A stretch of DNA of 64,000 nucleotides from Telopea speciosissima (taxonomy: Eukaryota > Streptophyta > Magnoliopsida > Proteales > Proteaceae). This document shows, piece after piece, positions 31,011-41,975 of this stretch. The number at the start of each line of letters is the position of its first letter. Within the stretch, counting starts at the first letter, position 1. The notes beneath the pieces were generated by a model. It ran no database searches and was not told the origin of the DNA. It saw only the letters and a list, made by a program, of their open reading frames with translations. The stretch is from contig NC_057925.1 of the NCBI RefSeq assembly GCF_018873765.1, positions 46,903,010 to 46,967,009 of the forward strand. Reading direction: 5' to 3'. Position numbers and translations under genes: made by a program.

Positions 31011-31255
31011 TGCAAAGTCTAAAAATCCTGAAAGAATGGGATAAGACGATAAGTAGTCTTTGGCAATTCCAACAGTAAATAAGGCACTCTTTGGTTACAT
31101 CTACAAAAATAATGAATTGGAAAAGTTAGCACTCTTTGGCAAAGTCCAAAAATTCTGAAAGAATGGGAAAAACACTTTTTGGCGAATCATAGCGTTAAAT
31201 GAGGCACTTTTTAATAAAATTCGCCAGAATAATTATAAATTGGAAAAACAATCTT
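31011..31255. repeat. Tandem repeat of about 120 bp, two units
   Basis: TCTTTG(G)CAAAGTCxAAAAATxCTGAAAGAATGGG occurs at about 31011 and again at about 31131, followed in both by 'ggcactTTTTxxt' and 'AAATTGGAAAA' phrases. No coding potential. Confidence 0.6.
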
Positions 31256-31499
31256 TGGCACTTTTCAGGCAAAAGGTTTGTAATCCTTATGAGGGAGAGA
31301 GAAAGAGAGAGTATTGTGATCCTTGTTCACTCAACGTCGATAAGAAACACAATCTTTTTTTGAGCTTATCCATGCGGTTATGCACTCTTCGAATAGGAAT
31401 CCATTTTCTGAAAGATCCTGGCTTTCATGCTTTGGTTCTTTTTTCTTTTTTTTTTTGTGAACACTACTATCTTTTGAAATACATAGTAAATATTCTAGG

Positions 31500-32775
31500 A
31501 AAACTTTGTTCAATTCATGTGGAAAAAGCTATGACAATCGATATGGGTGTTTGATCAAAATCCCAGATCCTCCGTTCTTAGAGTACCTTTCCTCGTTTTA
31601 AATATTTGACCCTTTCCATACCATTGGATTTAAATTATTCATATATATTGGAAAAATCTAATCCAGCATTGATATGAAATCTAATTCTTTTTTTTATTAA
31701 ATTTGAGATTTGATTCGATTTTTATTTATTTATTCTTTTTCTTTTAATAATTTTATATCATTTTCTTACCGCTGGATAAAACACCTGTTAATTTGCATTG
31801 ACAAGTTTGTCACAATCGGTGTGAGTCTTTGATACAAATCTTAGATCCTCCATGCCTTTACCCTATCTTTCTTCATTTTAAATATTTGATAATTTTCATA
31901 ATGTTGGATTTATAATGTTCATATATCTTAGAAAAATCTAATCATGCACTGATATTTGATATGATTTTGTTTATTTGATTTATTCTTTTCCCTTTCAAGA
32001 TTTTATCATTTTCTTACTTTTGGTTTGAACCACATGTTGATTGCGTTGATAAGGCTGTGGCAATCATGTAGGTCTTGGATCCAAAACCCATATCTTCCAT
32101 GCTTACCTTACCTTTCCTCGTTTTAAATATTTACCATTTCCACAACATTAGATTTATAATGTTAATATATCTTACCCAAAAAAAATCTAATCATTAACTA
32201 AAAGGATACTTGATTCGATTTTGATTATTTATTTTATTTTTTTTCATTCATACAATTTTTTTTACAGTCGGTTTTAAACACATGTTAACTTGTGTGAACA
32301 AAGGCTATGGCAATCGGTGCAGGTCTTTTGATCCAAAACTCAGAATTTCCATGCTTACCCTAACTTTCCTCGTTTTAAATATTTTGACCATTTTTATAAC
32401 GTTAGATTTACAACATCCATCTATATTGAAAAGAATCTAATCGTGCAATGATTGGAGATCTTGTTCGATTTTTTTTATATTCGTTTATTTTTTTCCTTTC
32501 ATATAATTTGTTAACATTGGTTTATTAAAACACATGTTAATTGCATGGACAAGGTTGTGGAAATTGGTGTGGGTCATTGATCCAAAATCCAGATCCTTCA
32601 TGCTTATCCTCGTTTTAAATATTTGATCATTTTCATAAAGTTGGATTTATAATGTCCATATATATTCACTGATTGGAGATCTGATTTGATTTTTATTTAT
32701 TTGTTTTTATTTTTCCTTTTATATATATTTTTTACCATTTTCTTTCCATTGGTTTGAAATACATATTTAGAAAGA
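31500..32775. repeat. Degenerate tandem array, about five units of ~250 bp
   Basis: Five units carry the same ordered phrases: a GGCAATCGGTGTGGGT-like start (at about 31533, 31811, 32059, 32309 and 32559), TTGATCCAAAATCCAGATCCTCCATGC, CCTCGTTTTAAATATTTGACCATTTTCATAA, TTGGATTTATAATGT and ATCTGATTCGATTTTTATTTATTT. Spacing is about 250 bp (278 for the first step). Strongly AT-rich, non-coding, and lying directly upstream of a TATA box and foldback. Confidence 0.8.
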
Positions 32776-32872
32776 TTTATTAAGTTTAATAATTTGTTTT
32801 TTGGAAAGATCTAATCATTTATTGAAGATTTTTTCTGATTATGTTTCATTCATTGTATATCCGAAGGTTCTC

Positions 32873-32880
32873 TATATAAA
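32873..32880 (+). promoter_or_regulatory. TATA box upstream of a foldback transcript candidate
   Basis: TATATAAA in the context CTCTATATAAAGGGG, followed 25-35 nt later by a pyrimidine-rich stretch (CATTCTTCTCAGCTTCTC) typical of a plant transcription start and leader. The foldback at 32975 begins about 70 nt after the expected start site. Confidence 0.45.
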
Positions 32881-32974
32881 GGGGATGAACTGCAACATTC
32901 TTCTCAGCTTCTCTTTTACTAGTATTTCAACTAGTACTTTGTATTCTCTATAGGTTGAATATCTGATGTGAGTT

Positions 32975-33190
32975 GAAAGGCACTGCCATTGCATGTTATT
33001 TCACCTCCCCCGATACTCTAACTAGAATTATCAACAAGTTTCTTGGCACACTACTCCAGGATTCACTGGTAGCATATAGTAAAGGGGCGATGTAATGGTT
33101 ACCTTTTTGAATCCTTGAGGAGTGTAATACCGAGAAACTTATTTACACCGGTAGAGGAGGCGAAGTAACATGCAAGGGACAGTGCCTTTC
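32975..33190 (+). ncRNA. Candidate MIRNA-type foldback (216 nt)
   Basis: The 5' arm GAAAGGCACTGCC...TTGCATGTTATTTC...CCTCC (32975-33008) pairs with 3' arm GGAGGCGAAGTAACATGCAA...CAGTGCCTTTC (33156-33190), with a few mismatches and one bulge. An upper stem, 33036-33065 with 33108-33140, also pairs (AAGTTTCTTGG / CCGAGAAACTT, GGATTCA / TGAATCC). The loop is about 42 nt. It is preceded by a TATA box and followed at about 33235 by a good splice donor (CG|GTGAGTAT). Imperfect long stem, promoter and spliced-transcript look fit a young plant MIRNA. I do not match either arm to a known miRNA family; a foldback transposon is the alternative. Confidence 0.45.
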
Positions 33191-33695
33191 CACAAGTATC
33201 AGCAACTTCCGATCACAATAATGTCAACTCTATCGGTGAGTATATTTGTTTCATTCATGTCATTGGGACTTTGAATCAAATTATCAGAGTCTAACTAGTT
33301 GCTTGGCATTCACTTCCATAGTTCCACGATGTGTGATACAATGGCAAAGTAGAAGTTTTTAAAGGTAGGTTGAGGAGCCCTAATTGAGTCCCAATCAAGG
33401 TTTCTTCCTGCCATTAATGCAAATTAAGGATTTTGGGTGCTTGAGCTAAAGCAAGTATCTTTTTTTGTTAATTTACTAACGGGCAAGAGATCGCTGCCTT
33501 ATTGCATGGTCCTTGCATCAGTCCGGGCCAATAAAAGCATGGAGAGCATCAACATGAATGTAAATTTTGATTTCACAGGGGAGTGGGATGGTAATTACAC
33601 GCACCTGTGTCTGGGTGTAGGAACCACACAATCACGCAGCTTTCTTTATATTTTTATTGTTTCACACTTTTTCAACTTTTTAAATTTATTTTTTA

Positions 33696-33890
33696 GGGGT
33701 TTTTACAATTACCACCCCAAAAACTTTCATATTTGTTATTACCCCTTCAAAAACTTTCAAACAACTGCTACCCTCTCCTATTGCAAACTAATAACTAACT
33801 GACCCCCACCATTACAGACCTATAACAGAGGGGGTTAATAGTGATACTGTGCCGTTGTCATGGATTTTTTAGGACCAAAATACCCTTCGT
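33696..33890 (+). mobile_element. One-armed relative of the MYB-carrying element's TIR
   Basis: Starts GGGGTTTTTACAATTACCAC and keeps the block order of 2327-2531 (TTACCCCTTCAAAAACTTTC, GACCCCCACCxTTACA, CCGTTGTCATGGATTTTTTA, CCAAAATACCCTT). The opposite end is missing, so no target duplication can be scored. Confidence 0.7.
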
Positions 33891-34098
33891 CCAAAGTGAA
33901 TTATAATCCACCATGCCGAATCTTGATCCGGCACACCGAATTGTGTTTAAGCAGCCTTTAGATAAATAACAACAAAGAAAGTAACAGGAAACAATGGAAT
34001 CTCAAGAAAGGCAAAATCTTATCATAAAGCAAGTAAGCAACCCAGCACAAAACTTGCTCAATTGCAATAACATTGGCATATCTCGAAATTAACCACCC

Positions 34099-34157
34099 GT
34101 CTAGACTCATGGGAGTGCCGGCGTAGGCCGCACTCCCAAACAGAGAACTTTTTCCCA
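34099..34157. mobile_element. Half copy of the 41296 MITE family
   Basis: ACTCATGGGAGTGCCGGCGTAGG followed by GCACTCCC...ACAGAGAACTTTTTCCC corresponds to the right arm of 41296-41470. Confidence 0.5.
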
Positions 34158-35568
34158 TATCATATATTCCATCTTCCCCCGAAATAGGACAAAGTGTACC
34201 CCACTAGGGGTGTCAATTCTAGGCCCGCATTGGGTAGTCTGACCAGTAAAACCCAAAATCAGCCTGGCTCATTTATTAAACATGTTGAGCTCAAGCTCGG
34301 CCTAAGTGCCTGACTAACATCCAGTCGTTCCCGGTGCAAGGGTGCTGCCCAACAGTCCCTTTAAATTTCCTAATCTAAACCCAAACCCAAAAGGCAAGTC
34401 CCAAACCGAAAGGGCCCCTAACCGATATATCTACTATCATTAAAATCCACTTTATGGTTAAAAAGCATAGAAGTTGGAAAAATACTATATCATGAAGAAG
34501 GAAACTATTTCTTAAAAACATGGCCCATTTAGAGCCTGTTCTGAGGTGAAAGTAGAAAAATTGCTCAATAGCTCATTTTCAGGCATGGCCCATTTAGAGA
34601 TAAAAGGCTCAGTAGCCCATTTAGAGATAAAAGTGCAAAAGCTTGTTTAAGGCCCGTTTAGCCCGATTAAAGACTCGTGATAAATGGAACCATGTCTCTC
34701 CAATACAGGGCTGATTAACTAAACGGGTGATCACGGTGCGAGTGATAGAACTGAGGTGGCCCAATCAGGCTCGAGCAAAACCGACTAGGACTGACCGTGA
34801 TATCGTGGCCTCTTTATGTGAATCCTTGTGAGCAGGTGTGAGGCATGTGATTAACGAAAGTTATCGAACAGGTCCCTCTACAACCTTTAGTCACATAAAA
34901 TTCCTCACAGGAAAGTGTCTACATTAAATCCTATTTTGTCACAGACAACAAAGATTCATGTGGGTATGCAACCAAAAGTAAAAAAAGAAAAGGCGAGAAC
35001 TCAACAGACAAAAGGAAAGTAGCCATTCATCTTAGTAAATGAAGATTACCAAAAGGGATAAAAAAAAGTTAAAGAATGCTTGATCTAACTTGAAAAAGGA
35101 CAAAGTTTTGGGTTCACCCACCATCCTAGGGTTCACAAACCCCTCCTAGGGGTTTAGTATGTTCCAAAATACACTCTCGATACCCCCTTTCCGCCCTCTC
35201 CCGCACCGTGGGTGGAGGGAAATTCGGTCCCTTGAAAAAAATGGTTATTGACTCGGATTTAGTAGTAAGGAGCCAAAAGAAACAGCTATTCAGCAAACCC
35301 ATCACCTGAAATGCTTTCATTTTTAAAGAGTCCTATACAAATGGTGAACAAGCTCATGATACAGAAATGAAGCTTAAGACTCGATCAGAATAAGGAGAGA
35401 AGAAAGAAAAACCTCTCTCTTATTAAAGGGAGATATTCACCAATGTATTTATGGCCTTTTCTTCTTTGAATTTCTATTTGGAAGGAAAAATAAGAAGGGG
35501 AGTGGGGAGGTTAATTAGAATGCAATTGAATGAGCCTAAGCTGCTGTTGCAGAATGAAAAATAATCAG

Positions 35569-37529
35569 CTAAGTGGAAGGCCATTCTTTCCTGATGTCAA
35601 AGGTGTAGTTGAGTTCCAAGTAGTATTTGTCGTCATCATCAACAAACTGAAACCAAACATGAAGGTGATCAGAAAACAATGACAATCATCTGAGCTTAAA
35701 CAGAGAAACCGGCAATTGTGTCCAATGCATTGTTTCAAAAATCAGAATCGAATCGGTCAAATTGGGCCAATCCAGATTGGATATGGCCAATTCGGATTGG
35801 AAACAGCGGAGACCGATCTCGATTCCTGCCAAATCTGGGGTTTTGGTCACTGGATAACTGGCTTTTCATATCTGATGGCCGATTCTAGGGATTTTGGAAC
35901 CAATTCTGGCAGATTCTGAGCCGATCCAAGTTGGAATTAGCCAAGACCGATCCCAATTACTGCCGATTCTAAGGTTTTGGTCACTGGATCGCTGGCTTTT
36001 CATATCTGACGGCTGATTCTAGGGTTTTGGGAACCGATTCCGGCAGATTCTGATCCGATCCAGATCGAAATCTGCACGGGTCGAATCCAATTTTAATAAC
36101 CTTGGTCTAATGTCCAGTTATGGGGCCAAATTACTCAACTAACATAAAATTAAGCATTGTGTCTAATTTTACATTCCCATAAAATCAACAAATATCATAA
36201 ACTGAGAAAAAGAATTGTCAAGTGGTTGATCCTACCCTTGTTCTTGCTGAATATGACCCTCTAGCAAAAATGCCAGAGGGGGTGGTCTCTTCTGGCATCT
36301 CATGTGTGTAAGGCTCTGCCTGTGGACTGAAGGTTCCAAGCATCTCTTTTGTGCTGTCCACTGAAATCAAACTATTTGTGAGGGAAAGAGGACATGTTTT
36401 AATCCATTCAAAGAAGTATAACAACAGATTACTATACAAACTGAAACCCAAATTGTGAAAGATTGGTAATGATCTAAGTTGTTTCAGACGAAGATGGAAA
36501 TGGGGAAGAGGAGGAAAAGCTTACCTTTGATTCCAGTTTTCCATACTGCATTGGTGTATTTTAGGCCAGAGACAATGTTGTTGCTGACCTTGAAGGAGAT
36601 TTTTAGGCTGTAACGGCTACCCTCTTTTAAAGTAAACCATAGACCCTTCGGATTTCCACCCTCAGGAATCGGAAGAACAAGTTCAGGTCTTCCAGGGGAG
36701 ATGATATAAAAGCTTAGGATCTTAACATCTGCTTCCAAAGTTTCTACACCAAAGGAAAAACAAGAAAATGTAAAACACAAAAGACTGATATCGTCTTTTC
36801 AGAAAGTAAACAGCAATAACCAAAAAAAGAAGAGAGAATCACAGTTTTTTATTGGAAGATAACACAAACATGAAGTGAAAAGGGCAGAGAGATAGAAACC
36901 AGTCAAAATTCAAGCTTTCCATCACTGAGAATCAGTCTAATGGAAGATAATCTTGTACTAATTCATATCTTTTAACGATTGGAGTAATGGGTAGCGAGTA
37001 AAATTACAAAATAAGAATGACAATTCTTTCTTGAAGATTAAAATTTTGTTAAGAAAAATTTTCTATTCTTGAGAGGAGAAGAAAATGATTACCTGCAACG
37101 GAATCCAAATCCACTCTCCCGAGAAGTTGTTCCTTCCACCTCCGCAGACTCTCGTCTCCCTGAGCCACAAAATTCATCAAAGAACATAGAAATGCTTGCT
37201 TTTGAGTTTTGAGGAACAAATATTCATGAACAAGAAAAGAAAAACAGATTAGTTTGCTTACAATATGATTTACCAACCTGATCCTTCTCAATCTGCGCCT
37301 TCAATGTGTATTGAGGACCCAACTCTATTTTACCTTCTTCTTCATCTTCTTCCTCAGTACCATAAAGAGAAGTTTCACTCATCTGTCTATTGTACTTTTC
37401 TCCTCCTCCGAGAGCTTCTTCAGTCGGCGTTGGAGATGGTGGTGGTAAACGATTCTCCTCCTCACCATCTTTTCTTTCATCAAAACCCATGTTCTTGGAA
37501 CTTGAAGCAACTCCAATAACCAAAGACAT
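35569..37529 (-). CDS. Rho GDP-dissociation inhibitor (plant RhoGDI), five exons
   Basis: Exons 37529-37278, 37159-37093, 36743-36525, 36360-36236 and 35646-35569 join in frame through GT-AG introns to give 246 residues (Arabidopsis RhoGDI1 has about 240). The start is ATG 37529 (MSLVIGV); the codon two before it is TTG. Residues 1-84 are the acidic, disordered N-terminal arm with the [14 protein letters not shown] block that contacts the GTPase switch regions. The rest is the immunoglobulin-like fold with [75 protein letters not shown] and [10 protein letters not shown]. RhoGDI extracts prenylated ROP GTPases from membranes and keeps them in the cytosol, affecting polar growth such as root-hair placement. 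All domains are intact; no frameshift was seen. Dispersed repeat DNA (about 35728-36110) occupies intron 4. Confidence 0.95.
35728..36110. repeat. Internal repeat with GATTGG/GATCC phrases inside RhoGDI intron 4
   Basis: Two related units, about 35770-35935 and 35925-36070, share GGTTTTGGTCACTGGAT, GCTGGCTTTTCATATCTGA and GATTCTAGGG. Related to the CGATC-type repeats elsewhere in the window. Confidence 0.6.
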
Positions 37530-38689
37530 CAACAATTCATGAACAGTTCAACCAAAACCAGTAAAACCCAAAACCCACTTCACCCAACAATGAGAGAAAC
37601 AAAATCCCACGAAGGAATAAACCAAAAGCTTCGTGAGAAGAGTCTCTTCTCTGGGTGAGAACAAACCCAAACAGGCGGGAGAAACCAGTCAAACAAAAAC
37701 ACAAACAGGTACTTTACAAAAGATAAAGACCTCTCTGGTCAATGAATAGTATAGAGGTAACAACAATCCTCTCTTCCCAACCCTCAAAAACCAAAAATCA
37801 GAAAAACCCACAGACAAAGATAGAGACCCACAAAAGAAAATAGTAATTGTTCCTCAAGCTCTGATAAACCTGAAGCTAGAGAGAGAGAGGGGTTGTTGAG
37901 GAAGTTTGAAGAAAGTGGGAAATGGTAATGTGGTGATACAAATATAAGAATTGGAGATCAATCGAGGTGGAGAGATCGTGATGGTCACTCTCGCACATCT
38001 CTATCACGCAGGCCACGACCCACGATTCGATGCCTCCTCTAGTTCCAGGCCTCCTTCGGCTTCCCCAACTCAAGTAGCTGCGGTTTGACCCTTCTTTGGG
38101 ATTTTAAAAGCACAAAGTAGTAAATGGGTTTATTATTGTCAGTCTCAACTCTCAACTTGTTTTTAATCTCTGTATCAGATCCGTATCGATATCGGATTGG
38201 TATCGCTCATAATCGGGCTGGATATGATGCATTTGCCCCTTTTTTGTACAATATTGTTTTACCCTTTTATCCTTGTCTGTACAGGTATACAGAATCAATC
38301 TCAATCGATACCAATCCGATCCAAGATTACAAACCAGGAGTCTGGAGACTCTAGAATGGAACATCAATCAACGATGACCGTGTATTAGACCCCACATTGG
38401 TGAGCTTTCTATCCTTCACGCTAGGTATATCAATTTTCAGCCCGAATCAATCAAATCAATTGAAATAGATCGCAAAAAATAAGTCAACATAATAAAAATT
38501 AGAAAGTGAATTATAAATAAAAATAATAATAAAATAAATAATATATAAAATAACTTAACTTTTAAAAACGAACCAAAACTAAAACAGCCAAAATCGACTT
38601 TTGACTTAACGATTTGATTTTGATTTGACCTATTTTCAACCCAAAAACCGGTTCAATCCAATCAAAATTGGATCAAACCAACCAACTAC
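37530..38689. other. 5' flank of RhoGDI and intergenic DNA
   Basis: The 5' UTR of RhoGDI probably extends into 37530-37900 (a GA/CT-rich stretch at 37877-37890). 38160-38340 is a CGATAT/GATACC-rich dispersed repeat with partly palindromic arms. No other gene recognised. Confidence 0.45.
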
Positions 38690-38851
38690 AAATTAATGGA
38701 AAGGCTAAGACAAGCCACAATCTACAACTAGTGGGGAAGGGGGAGAAATGTGCCGTTTTTTTGCACAAATGCAATTCAGGAGAGTCGAACCCTTAACCTC
38801 CTAGGGGGCATGCACCAACTTGCAATGCCGCCAGCTAAACGAGCTAACGGT
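38690..38851 (-). mobile_element. tRNA-derived SINE, second copy, 3'-shortened
   Basis: Minus strand has an A box (TTAGCTCGTTTAGCTGG) and a B box (GGTTCGACTCT) with the same spacing and the shared middle 'gcattgcaagttggtgcatg' as 30108-30331. The poly-A end is missing, so it is truncated or decayed. Confidence 0.7.
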
Positions 38852-40582
38852 TGTTTGCCATTCCTGTTTACTTACATATAGGGCTGCATAATTAAGTGTG
38901 GCCGATGAACCCGACAACCAAATTGGCTGTGACCCATCGAGTCCGACGGAGGAACCCAGATCACCCCTGTTTTGGGGATTTTTACTATTTTAGTGGGGTT
39001 GGCCCTATGAGGACCAAGCCAATGACTCATTTAGATGCCTTTGACATGTGTTGCATGACCTTCTTGTCATATATGATGAATGGGTTGAGAAACCCCGGGT
39101 GACCAATAATGACCCATTTACGATGCAATACTACAACATTTCTTGATTCCAGCCATACAATACAAGGGAGTCTGTTTTCTATTTTTTTATGGTAATGTGG
39201 GGTGGTTATATTTACCATAGATAGAATAAATATATAAATGTGAGTTGTGAGAGGCACATCTTCTTAATGTGGGACCCACCACCCGATGGGTCATGGGTTC
39301 CCGCTCAAATCGACTTAGATGACCCGAGTTGGAAAAGCTTCCTAGTGGGTCCAAGTGAGCTAATGAAGTGTGACAAGGTTGCATGGTGAGTTATTTGTAG
39401 ACTCACCTGCCTCTCTGACTGGATCATCTTTGATCAATCATCAAGGCCAAAATTCTCAGATCACAGGTGGCATGTGTAATGGGAGAGAGATTTACCGGTT
39501 GCTCATGTGTATTGGCATCTTCTATATTAAGTCAATGAGCACTAGAAGAAGTGTCTCACAATTAATAAACAAGAGAGATCCATATAGTTAGAGAGGAGAA
39601 TGTTTATATATGTAAGATAGAATCTAAACTGTACTTAGAACATTCTGGACACTTCATACTACATGAGTGGAGTCAGTGAGTAACCATTACTTTATTCTCC
39701 ACTGATTCTCCAAAAATATATTGGGTGGTTGAAAAAAATCTCTCTTTGCTATTATGGTTTTTTTATATGCAACTTATTGCTATGGTTTTGAAATATTGTA
39801 TAAAATAAAAGATCGAGTTTTCCTTCAACCATCCATTAACCAGTATGTTTGATTAGTATCAATAGGGTGTTGCATAACCTAGGGGATTATGTTTAACCAT
39901 TCATAAATAGAGGGATGTTTTAAGACTCTATAATGATGGATTTTCCTTCACTACGGTCAAAGAAATTGTCCTAAAATAAAAATAGGATTGAGCGGGGTTT
40001 TTAAATCCCAGCCTAACCTTAAGTTCTCTTAACTCAACTAAGGCCCAACTCGAGATTCCCTTAACATACAAAAAATATTTAGCAAATTAATTTAATTGGG
40101 CAGAAGGTAGGTTTGCATTGGGAGAGCAGGTCCGACACCTTTGATTTCTGCCATGTGGTAGGTCCATTTGGAGAATATGACCCATTGGGATAGAAGATGA
40201 AGACGACACTATGGAATGGTGTTAGGTGACAAAAAGTTGATGTTGTTACTCATGATCAAGTGATCAACCATCTATTACACATTGACGAAAGGTTTCGTGA
40301 TCTACATTGACGTATGTAAGAATGCAATTTGTTGTCACTAGGTAAGTGACTTATGAAGTTGTAATCTTATTTTTTGTCTTTTTTTTATCCTTAAAAATTA
40401 ATTAATTTTGGAGTAATCTTATCATTTCACATGGACAATGACAACTTTTGAAATTTATATAATGATAAGTCATTTTCAATTTATTTTGAAAACTCTTATC
40501 TAACACTAATTAAAGTAACTTTTAAGAATAAGATAAGTACAAAAATTAAGGTTACACTCTTGTCGTAATAAATCATAGTTAC
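38852..40582. other. Intergenic DNA, nothing recognised
   Basis: Mixed-composition DNA with 'gggtcat / gacccat' phrases at 38900-39310. No domain, RNA gene or terminal repeat found. Confidence 0.4.
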
Positions 40583-41193
40583 AACTAAGGGTGTTAAATT
40601 ATCCAGTTTCAATTAAACGGTTCGGTTCCATTTGGTTTTGACTGTTTGAGGGTAGAAACTGTAACCAGACCATTTAACTAAATAGTCTCATAATCAAAAC
40701 CTAGACCATTTGGTAAACGGTTTCGGCTAAACGATTTTTAAACAGTTTCGATTAAATGGTTCTACACGATTTTACACGGTTTTGGTTAGACGGGTCTATA
40801 CACATTTTCTATTCTATTTATTTATACTAATTATTAATTAATAGTTAATACTTATTACTTACCTAGTTATTAGCTTTTTCTTTTTGAAAAAAATAAATCA
40901 TTAATGAATAAACATCACTGCTTAGTAGTTGCTACTTGTTAGGTTTTGACTTTTTATTTTTTTTAAAATTTGTTTTTGTTAAGTTTTAAAAGGGTTAGAT
41001 GGTTTGGTTATAGTCGGTTTTAATTGGATTACATGGTTTGAAATCGTTGAATTAATTGACCTAAACCGAACCAAATCGATTAAATAACCAGTGTCATTTC
41101 TAAAACCATAACCAGACCATTTAACCAAACAATCTGCCAATTTCAATTTAAACGGTTTGATTCAATTTCGGTTTAATTTTGACACCCTTAGTT
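40583..41193. mobile_element. MITE-like element with AACTAAGGGTGT terminal repeats
   Basis: Left end AACTAAGGGTGT and right end ACACCCTTAGTT are exact inverses; subterminal AAxTTAxxCxG and 'aaacggttcggttcc / ggtttaattttg' blocks also mirror each other. Interior is rich in 'aaccatttaa/aaacggtt' phrases and non-coding. The target duplication is not clear. Confidence 0.6.
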
Positions 41194-41295
41194 ACAACAA
41201 GATTTTCCCTATGTGATAGTCTACGACTTTATTATCAACTAATTTACTTGTGCCACATTGGATGATGTAGTAATTCTACTATTAGATATATAATG

Positions 41296-41470
41296 TAGGG
41301 AGAAAATTCTCTGTTCGGGAGTGTGGCCTATGCCAGCACTCCCATGAGTCTATCTCTCTCCTCCCCATTGGAAAAGACACCTCTACCCCCTTATTTTGAG
41401 AAGGAGAGAGATAGACACATGGGAGTGCTGGCATAGGCTACACTCCCGGGCAGAAAACTACTTCCCTCTA
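41296..41470. mobile_element. Small foldback MITE, best-preserved copy
   Basis: Two arms pair over about 65 bp: GGGAGTGTGGCCTATGCCAG with CTGGCATAGGCTACACTCCC, CACTCCCATGAGTCTATCTC with GAGATAGACACATGGGAGTG. Ends TAGGGAG / CTTCCCTCTA. Relatives at 30624 and 34099. Confidence 0.75.
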
Positions 41471-41975
41471 ATATATTTTGAATTTGAAAACCCTTGATCA
41501 TATATCAAATTTTAGTCCCTAATTTTATCATTTACTTTCCTGTGTAATTACCTACTCTCACATGCATGTCCATGGATTCTCTTCCCAGTTTTCAACTTTT
41601 CAAATGCTTAATTTTAGCACCTGGCAATTATATTTAACCCACATGCGAACATGAAACCCTTGGGGGTTACCTCTGCTCGAAATTTGGGCTACATTCAACC
41701 TACCATGTGGTTACTATTCTCGATAAATCATGGTGGTCCATTTAGACCACGAAACCTCCCTACCTTGATAGTCCCAAGTTTTCCTTGCAGTATCTTTAGG
41801 GCCAAAATTTGACACATGAGCAAGAGAGGTTGGTGCTATCTTAAATCTTGGCCCCAACCAATCTACCATGTATGGCACAAGGAAATTTTGAAAATTATTG
41901 GGAAGAAATATTTCAAAATACCATGTGTACCACAAGGAAATTTTGAAAAATATTGAAAAGAATTAATTTTTGTAG

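Larger units (their letters stand above)
33200..35568. other. Intergenic DNA and 3' flank of the RhoGDI gene
   Basis: Holds one arm of a MULE-type element at 33696-33890, a half MITE at 34099-34157 and otherwise AT-rich single-copy-looking DNA. No gene recognised. Confidence 0.45.

Noticed and set aside
32975-33190. Identity of the foldback with miR394 or miR408
   Set aside because: Partial word matches (CACCTCC, GCACTGCC) but the 20-nt mature sequences do not fit; left as an unassigned hairpin.
32976-33802. Coding gene downstream of the TATA box, including the 121-residue frame at 33437
   Set aside because: The frame has no domain and enters a MULE-type arm; no splice combination gave a recognisable protein.
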